Shown piece after piece: positions 27,043 to 39,369 of a stretch of DNA of 64,000 nt. Made by a program: the position numbers and the translations under genes. The stretch's first letter is position 1, and each line of letters opens with the position of its first letter. The stretch comes from Phylloscopus collybita (Eukaryota; Chordata; Aves; Passeriformes; Phylloscopidae), in contig JAJNNQ010000024.1 in the NCBI GenBank assembly GCA_027886175.1, forward strand, positions 29,553,001-29,617,000, written 5' to 3'. The notes beneath the pieces are model-generated. The model saw only the letters and a program-made list of their open reading frames with translations, was not told the DNA's origin and made no database searches.

Positions 27043-27089
27043 CCAATAGGAGGGAGAGCTCGGGAGAGACCCAAAAGCTGCGACCCAAT
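27043..27089 (+). promoter_or_regulatory. Paired CCAAT boxes (candidate NF-Y sites)
   Basis: Both boxes read CCAAT followed by AGG or AGGG on the plus strand (GGCCAATAGG and ACCCAATAGGG), so they appear as ATTGG when read in the TBX15 direction. Spacing is 42 bp, about four helical turns, which is common for cooperating NF-Y sites. They lie about 420-465 bp upstream of the TBX15 start codon. Confidence 0.5.
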
Positions 27090-30000
27090 AGGGAGGAGAA
27101 GGAGACTCGGGCTTGAGGGAGAGGAATTTTGGCCATCTGAGTCCTGGAACACCGGCCGGGAGAATTAACTGTTTGAAGAACGGGGAGCCAGTAGGAAACC
27201 CATAACTCTAAACACAGAGAGGTAACAACTCCCGCACTTCTCTCCGCCGCACCCAGGTTTCCCGAACGCTGCTGCTGACTAATCCCCACCCAAAAGTGGG
27301 CACCCGAGAGGTGCTTTACCACCCCGCGGTGCCGGATGACGGGGTGTTTTTAAAACTTCATTTATGCCATGTATTACTTGCCCTTGCCGGCGGAATCGGT
27401 GTTTGGCAGAAGCAGAAGCAACGTCTCGAGGGGGTTGAAATTTCGCTTCAAAACGATGCGTGTCCGTGGAGCGGCGGGGCTGAGCGGGCGGCGTGGGCTG
27501 GCTGGGAGACCCAGATACCCTCGGGCATGGGCAGCGCCTTCTCTTTGGGAAGGGTTTTTTATCTAAATAAAAACTTTTTTTTTCCCCTTTCCCCCTTCTT
27601 TCTGTCACTCCAGCTACAGCGAAAACAAAGCCGCTAGGTACATATCCCGGCTGGTCGCCTGGATAATATTCAGCATTTTATTTCTGCTCTCTTGTGCACT
27701 CTGACCTGACATCCTCCCGGCCGAGGCGGGTCCGCAGCTGCTCCCACGCCCCTCGGTCACGCGTGGCCCGGGGGGGGCCTGCAGTGAAAAGCAGCAAGGG
27801 CTGCTTTTGAGAAGGTGACACAAGTGTGTGTTGGTCTGGTGGGACCCCGGGAAAATAGGTGAAGTCATTGTACACGGAAAATACAGCGGGGAAAGCCGCG
27901 CGCGGGGGAGGGGGGTAAATACGATGCAAGTACAAAATAAAATGTAAATAATTATCAAGCACGAGAGGGGATTAGCCTGGACCGAGCCGCAGTGGAAAAG
28001 CGGGCAAGGAGACACACAAATTTTCAAGAAGGGATTATTTTTCCTGTTCGCTCTTTCTCGGCTGCTCTCCGAAGGTGCAGAGCCGCTTAGGACAGGTTTT
28101 TCATAGACGATTTTTTTTTTTCTGTGTGGTTGGAAACAAATGAAAGGGGCACGTGTGGGAGTGTAGGGGGAAGAGACACTTCCTTTTGCTCCCAGAGTGA
28201 ATCCATGGTGCCCAGGTCAGCGTGGTACGGCGGAGCCCTTCAGCCCTCTCTCCCTGGCCTAAAGCGCAGACTGGCAACAGCCCGGGATTCACACGCACGG
28301 AAACGGATTTCAGACGAAAAGCGGGAAAGAAGCCGTTTCTTCGGCAAATCCCGGAAAAGCTAAACCCTGTTTTCTAGGCCGAGGAGCAGGTTTTGTACGT
28401 CTCCATCACCCGCCCTACACCCCTCATCCCCCTCCCCGTCGCTCCTTTCCCCTCCCCTCCAGTACACCTCCTTGACAGGTCACTCTCCGCGGGCACAGCG
28501 GCGCTGCCGCACGGGATGTCGCGTATTCCCCACCCCGGCCCTGCCCGCTCGCCGGCTCCGCGGGGAGCCCTGCCGGGCAGGAGTAGCAGCAAGAAGGGAG
28601 CGACCGAGGCAGGGGCTTGGAGGAAGCCGACAGCGGGAGCGGGGACTCGGAGGAGGGCACATGTGTTTCCAGCGGGTCCCCCGGCTGTGTGTCTTTTCCC
28701 AGGCGAAGGAATGTCTTGGGGGAAAAAAAAAAAAAAATAAAACAAACCCAACCCCAAAACCCCACCAAAACAATTCTTTCCCCTCTTTCCGAAAGCCTCG
28801 GAAACACTTGTCTGGGAGGCAGACACCGAGGAAGGCTTTTAAGGAAGCTGGAGAGAGATTTTAGCAAAAGAGCCCAAGAAAACAGTGGATTATTTATAGC
28901 GTTTTAGTGAAAAGAAACGGTGCTGGAAAGGCAGGGAGGTTTAAGCGAATTTTGGGAACTGATGTAAGAACTCAGAAATACGTTTTTCAGAGCACTAAGT
29001 GTGGTTTTACTGGTGGACAGTTTAAAGCAGCCCCGACCCCTTTTGGGTCTCTTACCTTGGGGCTCTCTCCTGTGCCACCCGAGGTCTGCGAGCTGTGTCC
29101 GAGCACTCCGCGCCCGGCTCTGGCAGCCGAGCACAGCCTCTGCAGCAACGACAAGAAACACAACTCAGTTTCCAAGCCAATACGGCCCCTAATTGTCAAA
29201 CCCCAGGGAGCAGACCCTTTTTGCCAGGGCCGGGAGAGCAGCTCCCTTCGGTCCCGGACACCGCTCCCGGGACCGCGGGGATCCACGGCCCCGACGACTG
29301 CTTCTTTCCCTCCTCGCTGGCCCTATCCTGGTGCCCGAGAGGCTTAGGGCAGCTCGCCCTCGCAGTGCCCGTCCGCGCCGGGCGGTGCAGAAGCGGTAAA
29401 CACAAAGGCATTGCTGCTCCGCCGTGCGCGCCGAGAGAGAGGGCAGACCCTGCAGCGACCTTGCGGCCCCACTGGATGTGCCGGGGGAAAGGGGAGGGAT
29501 GAGGGGGGCGGGGGGCTCCGAGAGCCAACGCTGCCCTTCGCAGGGTTCGCTGCTCCCTGCGCTGAGCAAGCTCACCCGGAGAAAACCCCCTCTCCCCGAG
29601 CCGGGGGATGAGATTTCGGTCGAGCTTTTGCACCGAAGTCTGACTGAGCAAAACGCATCGGCGCTGCGCCGCCGACACCCGCACCCCGGGGCTCCTCTCC
29701 GCCGCGGCGGCACCGAGGCCGGGGTCCCCTCTCCCCGCGGCGAGCGGTGTAAATCTCGAGGCTACCGGAGGCCTGGCCTTAATCTGGATTCAGATCCGAC
29801 TCCGACCCCCGGCCGCCAGAGATGAATGCGTCCCTTTGCCTGGTCTTTATTCCAGACTCTTACTCGCAGGGGTAGCTCCCATTAAATCCAGGAAACTGCT
29901 CCCTGGAATAAAGTGGCAGGAGCAAGGGTCGCAGGGCCAGGCCTCGGGGTTTATAAAGAAATCATTCACTTCTGCTTTCCAGTTGTCGCAGAGCGAGCCT

Positions 30001-30219
30001 GAAAAATATTTGTTTATATATGGAAATATTTGGGGGGAAAAGAGAAATAAGGGGAGCCGGCTGCTGGGCGGGAGTGCTGTCCAGATGTGCTGTTTGCAGG
30101 GGCTGGGCCAGTTTCAAACCCTGCTCCACCGCAAGAAAAACCTTTCCGAAGGTCCTTCATCCAGAGCTAGCCCGTGGATTTTTTTTTAATTTTATTTTTT
30201 TTTTTTAAGTTAGTGTTTG

Positions 30220-30900
30220 AAAACAACGTTAAAACCAGTCAGCGAGTGCGGGCTGAAGGCTGTCTGATAACGTGAGCGGGTGATTGACTGGGCTTTAACA
30301 CAGCGCCGATTATCTTTTAGCGGATCGGAGGATTTCCAGGCTGGCTCTCTAGTAAGAGGCAAGTTTAAAGCAAGCACAAGTCGCCGCTTGGAAACACGAG
30401 CGAGGTGATGTTCCCGTGCTGCGCGGGGTCAGTTATTGTGACTGGGGGAAAAAAAGTACGCCTGCAATTTATTTTTATGGTCTGCACAAACGGTATTGTT
30501 GCTTATATTAACTAATTCATAATTATACCCCTATTATGCTGTCGATTCGTTTCCCCTCCCCTTCCCCCGGTTTTCTCAGGCTTTGAGAATTGAACCACCG
30601 CAAAATATTTACAGTCTCAAGTGTTTTTAAATGGGCTTTGTTTGTGTTTTACAAAATAAAAATCTCTATTAGTGTTTAAACAAACACCATGCCAGTCTCT
30701 TAAGCCTTCCAGATGTTTGCAATAAAATGTCAGGTTTTGCCTTTGGGACTCGAAATAAAATTTAACTACCTTCACCCTGTAATTATTCTCTTAGCTCTCC
30801 CTTCCTAAATTTATCTGCTTTCTATCAGGACAGAAAAAAAAAATCCGATTATACACTCGGACTATAAAAAACAGCCACTACTTTCCCTCCATTTTACCAG
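30220..30900. promoter_or_regulatory. Candidate conserved non-coding element upstream of TBX15
   Basis: An AT-rich island between CpG-rich flanks. It has TGATTGAC (30281-30288, PBX-like), a TTTATGG posterior-HOX-like word (30474-30480), TAAT-core words around 30511-30526 (ACTAATTCATAATTATA), and the forkhead-like palindrome TGTTTAAACA (30673-30682) followed by AACAC. No coding frame or repeat family recognised. Confidence 0.42.
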
Positions 30901-31855
30901 GACTTTTCCCCTGTTTGTTTCGGCGCGTATATTATTTTTGTCTCTCCTGTTTTCGGAGCGGCAGAAGCAGGTCAGGCAGAGCAGAAACGCGTCGGAACGT
31001 TTCCTGGGCTTAAGGCAACGAAATGCCCCTTGTCCCCGGGCCTCTCCCCCCATTCAGCTCCATCCCGACCCCGGTGTTGCTGGTGGGGAGGAGAATCGGG
31101 AATTTAAAACTCTCCCTGAACTTCCACCAGCTCCGGGCGTCACTTTTCTCCAGGCACGAGTCAGACCTGACTGCATTTCGGAGCCTCCCCGCGGAGCTGT
31201 TTGGAAATAGGCAATTATGGTGAATAATTCACACAAAGCAGGTTCCCCTCGCAAACAAAGAGCAAAGTCCCAGCTAGAGACCTTTCTGCCTTCTCAGCTA
31301 CTGATTTGGAACAACACAGGCAGGATTAAAAGCCATGCATTTTGTATTTACCACGCCAACTTCAGAACAACCCGGAACGATAAGCGGGGGACTAGATGAT
31401 CTCTCTCTTCATTTGCAGACTACAGACCCTCTTTGCCTGCTTGTCAGCAGGCTCGCGGAGTTTCTGCAGCTTTCAGGTCCCGCTGCTTGCGTGAAACCCG
31501 CAGCTACACCCGGGCGGGCTGCTCTGCTCCACGCTCCCTGTGCGCTGCAGCCCTCGGGCACAGCCTGGGGGCGCGCCCGCCCGGGACACTCGGCTTCACA
31601 CCCACGGGCACCCCGAACCCAATCCCGGCTGCTCCTGCCGCCTGCTTTTTTTTTATAAGATATTTATTTTTCCTCCCTCTTCTGCAGATTTTCTCCCTGC
31701 CTTGTGCTGAGGTCTCTGCTGACAGGTGAATCCTCGTGGCTGCAGCTCTCGGATGGCGAGCGGCAGGAGGCGGCCCCAAGGAGGGCAGAGGCTGGCGAGA
31801 CCACCAGAAAGCAGGGCTGAGACACTCCACCTCCCCCCTCAGAACCCCCCTCAGA

Positions 31856-31886
31856 ACAAACAAACAAACAAACAAATAAACAACCA
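31856..31886 (+). repeat. (CAAA)n simple repeat
   Basis: Six or so CAAA units with one TAAA variant. Confidence 0.85.
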
Positions 31887-31991
31887 CCCACAAAAACTGT
31901 GCACAGCTCGGCTCCGAGAGTGAGGGACAGAGGTGTCCAATCAATCAGCCGTGCCACCCGCCACATTACCTTCCTGACAACCTAGTCTGTG

Positions 31992-32004
31992 CACACACAC
32001 ACAC

Positions 32005-32044
<40 letters not shown>
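31992..32044 (+). repeat. (CA)n microsatellite
   Basis: About 26 CA units, interrupted by one CG unit near 32009 and a CT unit near the end. Likely polymorphic in length. Confidence 0.97.
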
Positions 32045-32861
32045 CCCTGAGAAGAGGGGGCAAAGCAAGCCGAAGTCGCTCACACAGGGTGGTGGTGGTG
32101 CCGAGGAGAAGGTGCAGCTGGGCTCCTGGGCTCCGCTGCCCCCCTGCGCGCTCCCCCGGCCTCATCTGCACTGGCTCGCTGAGGTTTCCCCGGGGCCTCC
32201 TCTTTCCTGCCCCTGTTTGCAGGTGGACTCTGGAGTGGTGTTAGCCGGCAACACGGGACAGAGAGATTTCAAGGCTGTTCATAGGTCTGGGTCGGGTTAT
32301 TTTTGTTGTTTGTTGGCTGGTTTGGGTTTTTTTTTTCTCCTAATACATAATTCCCTTAAGGGATTTCGGAGTTCTACAGGGTTAGGAGACCTCGGGAGGA
32401 GCGGGGGAAAGCCGGCAGCGGGGCTGTATCTAGACAAACGCCAGGACAAGAACTTTAACCAGATCCACTGTCAGAGTCAGGGCACGGGTCCCGAGAAAGT
32501 CGCCGGCCAAGCAGCTCCCGGAGGCCGAGGGGCTCAGCTCTGCCGTGGCTCAGCACTCCCCAGATCGGGAGGCGCATGCCTCCCTTATCACCGCACGAGG
32601 AGCACCGGGAGAGCCGGGCCAGGATCAGGCGTGGGGTGGCCCACGCGCGAGTCCCGGCAGGGAGACTTTAGTCTGAAAGGTGACTGCTCTCTGCAGGGAG
32701 CCTGACTGCTTTTCCATCGGGAAAGTAAAAGAAATCAGTTTAATGCTGGTAGCAAACAGCATTTATACGGCGGCGCGTTGAAGAGCTGCTTCCTCTCAGA
32801 TAATTGCTGCTATTATAATTTGGGATAGTTTGAGGGAGTTGACGTTTGGGGATTTGTTTCC

Positions 32862-32889
32862 TTTTTTTTTTTTTTTTTTTTTTTTTTTT
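32862..32889 (+). repeat. Poly(T) tract, 28 T
   Basis: Uninterrupted T28 in the CpG-rich region upstream of TBX15. Confidence 0.95.
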
Positions 32890-33329
32890 GATTATTTTTC
32901 CAGCCCAAATGCAACCTTCGGCTCCCAGACCCACAGGACTGAGTGCGGTCGGTGGAGAGATCTGGAGACACGGGGCCTATGGTACCTTGCAGCGCTCTCA
33001 GCCCGAGCTGCCGCCGGGCGGGAGAAAAGGGAGAAGCCAAGTGTGCTTTAACCTCGCCCGGGTCTGGGCAGGACCCACCCGGCAGCCACGCTGCCCCTTG
33101 TCCCGCTCATGTCCTCAAGCCTCACAGATGTCGAAAAAGTGGCGTTCCTCGCTGTGGGTCTTGCGCACAATGGTTCTCATATGGGGCGCTGCAGGCGGAC
33201 AACCGGCCCCTTGTTACCGAGACGGGATCCAAAGCCCGCTTTTCCAGGGAGGAAAGCAGGAATGCGCACAGCATTTCAGTGTGTGTTAGGTCAAAAAAAT
33301 AAATATAAGGGGAGTTTTTTTTTCTCTTC

Positions 33330-33830
33330 AAGGCACGGGTCTTTGAACCAAGAGACGTCTCCGCGCTCTCCTACCTCATACATGATGTGTTATACTGTAA
33401 ACAATCCCGTTTAGGGCCGAACCTAAAACGAAGCCGACTTTAATGGGACTATTCAAAAGATCTGTAGCCGCCGGATGTAATCCTCCCACTATGTAAAACA
33501 GAAGTTTATCCCCCCTGTGCTATCAACGCTAGGCACAACTACAGAAGCAGGAGAGTGGTCCCCGGCCTCCTCACGAGATACGCTCGTGTCACACCCCGGG
33601 AACTTCAAACACGGCTCACTTTGACCCACGTGAAACATGACTGATGTGTAAGGCAAGCACGCCAGGCATGCGGCTCTTAGCCCCTCGAAAATGGTCATGA
33701 CCCATCGGACCCTGTCTTTCTACATCTCAAACCTCGTCCGCTCTTGCTCTGCGCCCAGAATATACCCATATTTATTTTTAAGCAAGCTTTTATTAGCTTC
33801 TAATACTGTTTTTATTAGTTTATAGTAACC
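33330..33830. promoter_or_regulatory. Candidate conserved non-coding element upstream of TBX15
   Basis: Non-repetitive sequence of mixed composition between CpG-rich blocks. It includes GTAAACAATCC (forkhead/SOX-like), CCCACGTGAAAC (E-box) and a T/A-rich end with repeated TTTATTAG words (about 33788-33820). Function inferred only from texture. Confidence 0.3.
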
Positions 33831-33909
33831 AGAAAGCTGCCGGGGAACGGGCTCTCTCAGGACGAAATTCTGGGCTCGCAGAAGGAGTTTCTCCTGGTGT
33901 CTGTGATCC

Positions 33910-33967
33910 TTTTTTTTTTTTTTTTTTTTTTTTCCTCTTTTCTTTTCTTTTCTTTTTTCTTTTTTTC
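33910..33967 (+). repeat. Poly(T) tract (24 T) with adjoining T/C-rich stretch
   Basis: T24 at 33910-33933, then CCTCTTTTCTTTTCTTTTC-type pyrimidine sequence to about 33967. Confidence 0.93.
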
Positions 33968-36900
33968 ATGCGACCTGCACTCCTCTCAGGGATTTCTCCT
34001 GCCTGGAAGACAGAAACCTTAGAATCGAACGGAGGGCGACGAGCGATTACGCCGTGGGATACCCCCTGATCCAGCTGAACCTTTATCCCTCCCTCAGCGC
34101 AGCTTTCTCGGCTCCCCACAGCCCATCCCGCTAATTCCCCGGAAAGCCACGGAAGCCTACAGGTATCCCCCCGCTCCCGTCTCCGGTGCGGCCGCATTCC
34201 TGCCGGCGTCACGTTCTACCACGATTCTAGAAGTGAAATTATCTCCTCTCTCCATCCCCTGGGGGAACACGAACACAGAGAGAGCCCGGCAGCGTGTGCG
34301 GTGCTTCCCCCGCCGCAAGGCCTCTCCCCCCGCCCTGTGCTCGGCCCCAGGCGCCCCTGTCGCGGTGGGCACGGAGTCGCCCCGGGTCAAGGAGCGGCGT
34401 GTGGCAGGCTCGGAGGAGGAGCCCGAGGGCCGCAATGCCGCCTTTCAGGCTCCCGCAGAACAATATTTTGAGGCGGGCGGTGAGCAGCAGCCAGCTGCTG
34501 TCCGCAGGGGCCGAACCGCAGGGACATCTCCGCAGCAGGGGAGAGAGGAGCCCCCCGGCCGGCCGGACCTAGGGCAGGCAGCCCCGGCAGCACTTCCCGA
34601 GGCTGCCCGGCGTGGGCGCAGCAACCGGGAGGTTCCGTGTGGAACCAGCACGGGAAAATCGGCCGCGAAGGGCTCCGGCTCAGGGAAAGACAGCGCCGGC
34701 AGCAGGCGACGGCTCTCGCCTGGCACGGCCGGCCAGCGGGTGAGCTGGGAGAGACAAATTCAGAGGGGACAGCAGCTCGCCCACGGAGGGAGGCAACGAA
34801 GCAAACTGAGAGCGGGATCAGACTGCTCAGCACAGATCGGGGCTTTCTCCTCGGGAACGAGCAGTGAGCGAGGGGGGAAGACTCGCTGCAGGGCAGAGGG
34901 GTGTTCAGCCGCCTGCATCCAGCCGCTCTCTCGTGCGTGGGTGGCAGGAGGCTAAATAGGTACTCCTGGCTTTGGGCTGCAGTCAGGCGGGGCCAGCATG
35001 ACGAGAGCGGCCGCACAGCAACCAGACAAAGCCAGCCTGTGCCACACTGCAGCCGCGCTCGGGGAATAGGAGCTCTGCCTTTGGAAAACAAAAACACAAT
35101 AGCAATTAAGCGCTCATCTGAGTGTGACTGCTTGTTTGGCAGAGACTGACCGGAACCCGGAGGCTTTCCCCTTGCCAGCACACACATTCGCCCCCGTTTT
35201 CCTTCTTCACCATCCGTGCGAGAGGCGTCCCGCCCAGAAAAGCTCTCCAACTATCGGGGCAAAACTCAGGCTGTGTGTGCCCCTGTATCGCCCGGGGAAT
35301 GGGGGCGCAAGGGGGACAAGTATGGCCTCTTCTAAAATAGCGGAGTCGAGCAATAGCCTCTGAACCAAAAGTGCCTCCGCAGCAATCCTGACTGGAAGTT
35401 TTCTTCTTTACAGATGTTTTGTGGCATATTGGTCTATTTTTAAGATCCCCCTGTGCCTTGGTAATCCTGCCCTGCCGCATTTTACTCACTTTGCGTTGAT
35501 GTGGTTTCTCCTCTTGCCTTTCAGGATTATAAAAATCTCTCCCTCTCCCTTCCTCTCTTTTCCCTCTATAGTCGGGTTTCAGAGAAATGTTGGTTAAACC
35601 TCATCTGCTGCTTTCTTTCTCTTGTGATGGCAAATTCGGCGTCATCTGTGGACTTGCCCAATGCAAACATTGCATTAAGAAGTATTTCAAGGCATTTTAT
35701 TGTTGCTCTGCAGCGCTTTGATGTGGTCTATAGGCACCGATTGTTGATGTCTCCCTGCGACTCCTCACAGTGTCAGCATCTCATTTCTGTCGCTTCTTCC
35801 TCCTCCCCCCGCATCCCTTCCCTTTTAAAAATAAGGAGTTTGAACGGCCGCGACAGATCCCACCACCTCACCGAGGTGTCACTTCGGTCCCATTTCCCAG
35901 GGGAGGGCCACTTCTGGCAGTAGGGGGCTGCCCCCAACCTGGAACCACACATTTCCCTGACCGCAGGCTGCAGTGGGGGCGGCCGTGTGCCTGGCCACCA
36001 GCCGGCAGGTCTCCTGTCCCCCACGGGCACCTCGCCTTCCCGCTGCTCTCCCCGCACCCCTCCCCACAGCGGGGGAGGCAGCGAGCGGCCCTCAGCACGC
36101 AGGGGAGCGGGGACTGCGGCAGCACCGGAGCCCCCACCCCCGGGGCAGCCCCCACGGGGAGCCGCCCTGCCGGACGGGTCTCGCCCGCTGCCTGGGCCCT
36201 CTCGCCGGCCACCGGCGGCTGCAGCCGTCTCGCCCCTTGGCAGCAGCGGGATCAGAGCCAGTCTTCTGTTGCCAGTGGCTCGCGTGGGTCCAGGAAGCCT
36301 CACAACGAAATGCTGCCGGCGTGCGGCTGCTGCGGAGCCGTTCCCAGCCGCGCTGGGGGAGAAGGGCGCAGCCCCCGCGCAATCCGACCCGGGCTCCGCC
36401 AGGCGCGGCAGAAGCAGAGCCCGGGTCGAGCTCTCTCCAGCGCGGGCACCCGAGGAGCTTTGCAAATATCCCCACGGGCTTCCGAGAGAGCCACTTCACA
36501 CTTTGCGTGGTCTGTAGGGTCAGCAGCCTAATCCGGGTCGGTATCTCTGGAATGGAAAAGCCAGGCAGCAGCGGCAGTGATGGCCCAGCAAGAAAATCAT
36601 CAGCGGCCGGCGCCGCTGATTCAACACGGGCCTGTGTTTTCAGTGGGAGAGTGACGGGGTCAGCGTCTCTCGGGCCCATCACACAAACACGCTCCCCTTA
36701 CCCTTCCTCCCATTTGATTTTCCTTAGCAAAATAAACTCCTGACCTCCGCACGGGTGGGTCTCTCCCGGGAGTCAGGCCATTAGGCAGGTGGCTGTGGCT
36801 CGGTCAGGGAGGGGGAGGCCCGAGGGAGGCAGCTGTCAGCCTGCCGCTTCCGTCCGCTCGGATCCTAGCGCTGTCCCTGCCACCACCACGGCCCGGCGGC

Positions 36901-37154
36901 GGCCGAGACCCTGGGGACAGGGAGGGCGCTGCAGGCTTCTCCGGGCAAGGAGGGAGCAGAAGAGAGAGGGCCTCCCCGGTGGGCTCAGGCAACGGGTGGG
37001 GCTGCCTTTGGTAATTCCAGCCTATGCATCGCATCCCTGAGCTGGGAGCGTTGCAATAGACGCGAGGGTCCTGGTGTTATATGGGGCGACTAATTTTTGA
37101 GGAACGCTCAAACAGGGTTGGTCATGCACCAGTGAAAGCAGAGGGCTCTCATAC

Positions 37155-37473
37155 GTCGCAGAGGCAGACACTGATCTCTTCTCTGTGGTGACCAGTGACA
37201 GGACCCGAGGGAACGGCGTGAAGCTGTGTCAGGGTATGTTTCAGCTGGATATCAGGAAAAAGTTCTTCACCCAGTGGGCGGTTGGGAACTGCCCGGAACG
37301 GTCTACCCAGAGAAATGGTCACAGCACCAAGCCTGACGGAGCTCAAGATGCATTTGGACAGCCTTCTCAGGCTCAGGGTGTGATTCATGGGGCTGCCGTG
37401 TGCAGGGCCAGGAATTGGACTTGGATGATCCTTGAGGGTCCCTTCTAGCTCAGTATATTATATGGTTCCATGA
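37155..37473 (+). mobile_element. CR1 LINE fragment (3' end), plus orientation
   Basis: This matches the 3' end of avian CR1. It has the run from GACAGGACCCGAGGGAACGG through a GATATCAGGAAAAAGTTCTT-type core (GGATATYAGGAAAAA is characteristic) and CCAGTGGGCGGTTGGGAACTG. It ends with TTGGATGATCCTTGAGGGTC, CCTTCTAGCTCAG and a short octamer-like tail ending TATATGGTTCCATGA. It is 5'-truncated, as almost all CR1 copies are, and carries no intact reverse transcriptase. It sits inside the otherwise unique CpG-rich domain upstream of TBX15. Confidence 0.9.
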
Positions 37474-37849
37474 TTTCCCTCCTGCTCTGACGAAACTGGG
37501 TCGGGACCATTTGCCAAGCCGTGTCCTGGCCCTCGCCACGGCTCCAGCCGCGGTTTTTAATTGCTCCTGGGCTATTGCAGCTCGACGTGTGCGCGCCTCT
37601 CTCAGCCAGCCCAGGGCAAGCGGATAAAAGGGAGGGTCCCACCGCACGCTCAGTCAGCCCCTTGTGCACTGGCGGGCTTCTCCCTTGTGAACGAGCGGGG
37701 ATGTAAGATAAGCCCTAGAGCAGATGTTCCGGCAACCAGGCTCGCCCGGAGAGAAAGCCCCGTCTTTCCCCGCCGCCCCATTCCTGCGCTCCCGGCGCTC
37801 GCTCGCTCCCGCCTCCCGGGCCTCCCCGCGCGGCCCGATGACCTCATCC

Positions 37850-38260
37850 CCGGCATGTTTGCCATTACGCTTTGAGTCACCCAACCATCTTTTTAAAAAA
37901 TTAAAAAATATAAATTGCTGCTTTGTGAGATCAAAGTAACGATTTCGAGTGCATCTGGAAACTGGAGAAAAAAAAATTGGAGCAGCAACAGTTGCACAAC
38001 TTCAAAGTGTTTTTTTAACAATGATTTTTCTTCTTCCTCTCCTCCCCAATCTTTCAAGCATCAGATAAAGACAATGGGCTCCATGGCTGTTTTCCAAGGA
38101 AATAACCTGCCTAAAGTGCCGCACAAAATCTCAAGTAGACAGGAAACACCTTACACGGCTTTATTCTTTCGATCAAATGGAAATAGTGGGAGACTCGTCT
38201 TTCTACAAGCCCAAATCCCGTCGCTTCTAAACGGCGTCTGCGGAGTGTGTTGTAACGTGT
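37850..38260. promoter_or_regulatory. Candidate conserved non-coding element upstream of TBX15
   Basis: AT-rich, repeat-free stretch just past the CR1 fragment. It contains AGATCAAAG (37928-37936, TCF/LEF-like), GAGTCACCC and several TTTAAAA/ATTAAAAAATA words. Confidence 0.3.
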
Positions 38261-39348
38261 AGGTAAACGAGCTTCAGGCGCGGGCTGCCACTAAGTCTTT
38301 CTTCTTTTATAGAGGTTTCTAACAACCCTGCACATGCCCCGTATAACACAGCAGCCGAGTGTAACCCAATAACTTGCAGGGAAGGAGTAGAGGGCAGCGG
38401 CGGGGGAAGATTTCACCAGCAGACACCCTCGGGCTGACAGGGAATGTAGTGGACGGAGAGAAGCAGGTACCGGGAGCGGCAGAGAAATTATTATTTTGTT
38501 TATTAGCAGGATATGCCTACCCCTGTACCCCAGTGAGCGTGGATCCCAAGAAGGCAGCAGAGTGGGTGGGAAAACCACGCTCTCCTCAAGCCCCGCTCTC
38601 CGTCGGGGTCACTCCTTTGGGCTCGGTGGCCCTCAGTGCCATCTCTTTAGTGTTTCCAAAGAGAAGCACCAGGATATTTCCCTTCCCCAGCTGGTATCCC
38701 TCAAGGTCCTCGGTCCTCTGCGTGGGGACGGTGCCCGCAGCGAAATGCTGAGGCCGTAAAGGGCAAGCCCGCAGAGGCGGAGGCTCTAATGGCTTCGACC
38801 CTGCGCTCCTGACCCGGTGCCTCCCCCACAGTTGTCCTTTTTGCCCCCTTAACTACTTCAGGACTGTGCCTTTGAACTTGGAGCAGAGAAGAAACCCCCT
38901 TTGGCAGGGCGGTTTCCTGCAAAAGGGAAAAAGCCGACCTCGACTCTTGGGTGTCAGGAGACGTATCTGGAGCCCCGGGAACAGAAACCTTCGCCAGGTT
39001 TTTCAAGTTAATGGACAAGCCTAAGAAAGCAAAGAAGAAGGAACATCTTTGGGTGCAAAGAGCCGCTGAAGGAAAATCGCAGCTCTTTGTAATCTGCTCG
39101 GAAAAGCAAGAGAAGCCAGGCTTCTCTTGCTAAAAAGGCCGAGCTGGGTCAGCAGAAGCCGAAAGCAGAGCACGGCCGGGGCAGGGGCTCTGGGCCTTTA
39201 GCTGCAGGTCTGCGGGCGATCCTTCCCCTCGCAGTGGCTGCTGCAGCCGCGGTGGAGCCGAGCGAGTCTCAGCTCCGCTGCGCGGCCGCGGCCTCGCCCG
39301 CCGCCTCCCCTGCCCGGGGGACCCCGGCGAAGGCCCCGCCGACAGATG

Positions 39349-39369
39349 TGACACCTCGGGGTCACACCT
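39349..39369 (-). promoter_or_regulatory. Tandem T-box half-sites
   Basis: The plus strand reads TGACACCT (39349-39356), a 5-bp spacer, then TCACACCT (39362-39369). On the minus strand these are AGGTGTGA followed by AGGTGTCA in direct orientation. Both match the T-box half-site core AGGTGT. The pair is about 12.7 kb upstream of the TBX15 start codon. A third copy, TGACACCT, is at 40388-40395. Confidence 0.5.

Larger units (their letters stand above)
26625..27180 (-). promoter_or_regulatory. TBX15: TBX15 5' UTR / proximal promoter region
   Basis: This is the region immediately 5' of the TBX15 start codon on the minus strand. It holds two CCAAT boxes written on the plus strand (27043-27047 and 27085-27089, 42 bp apart), a 28-A run at 26996-27023, and T runs at 26876-26893 and 26943-26956. 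I see no TATA box, and the surroundings are CpG-rich, so a dispersed TATA-less start pattern is likely. The exact transcription start cannot be read from sequence. Confidence 0.55.

Noticed and set aside
31989..32705. 238-codon plus-strand frame starting with His-Thr repeats
   Set aside because: It begins in the CA microsatellite and continues through GC-rich non-coding sequence.
34233..35250. Open frames of 240-287 codons on both strands
   Set aside because: GC-rich sequence with few stop codons; several frames and both strands are open at once, with no recognisable domain, splice context or codon pattern.
35770..36743. Overlapping plus- and minus-strand open frames of 176-256 codons
   Set aside because: Same GC-rich artefact; no start context, domain or homology recognised.
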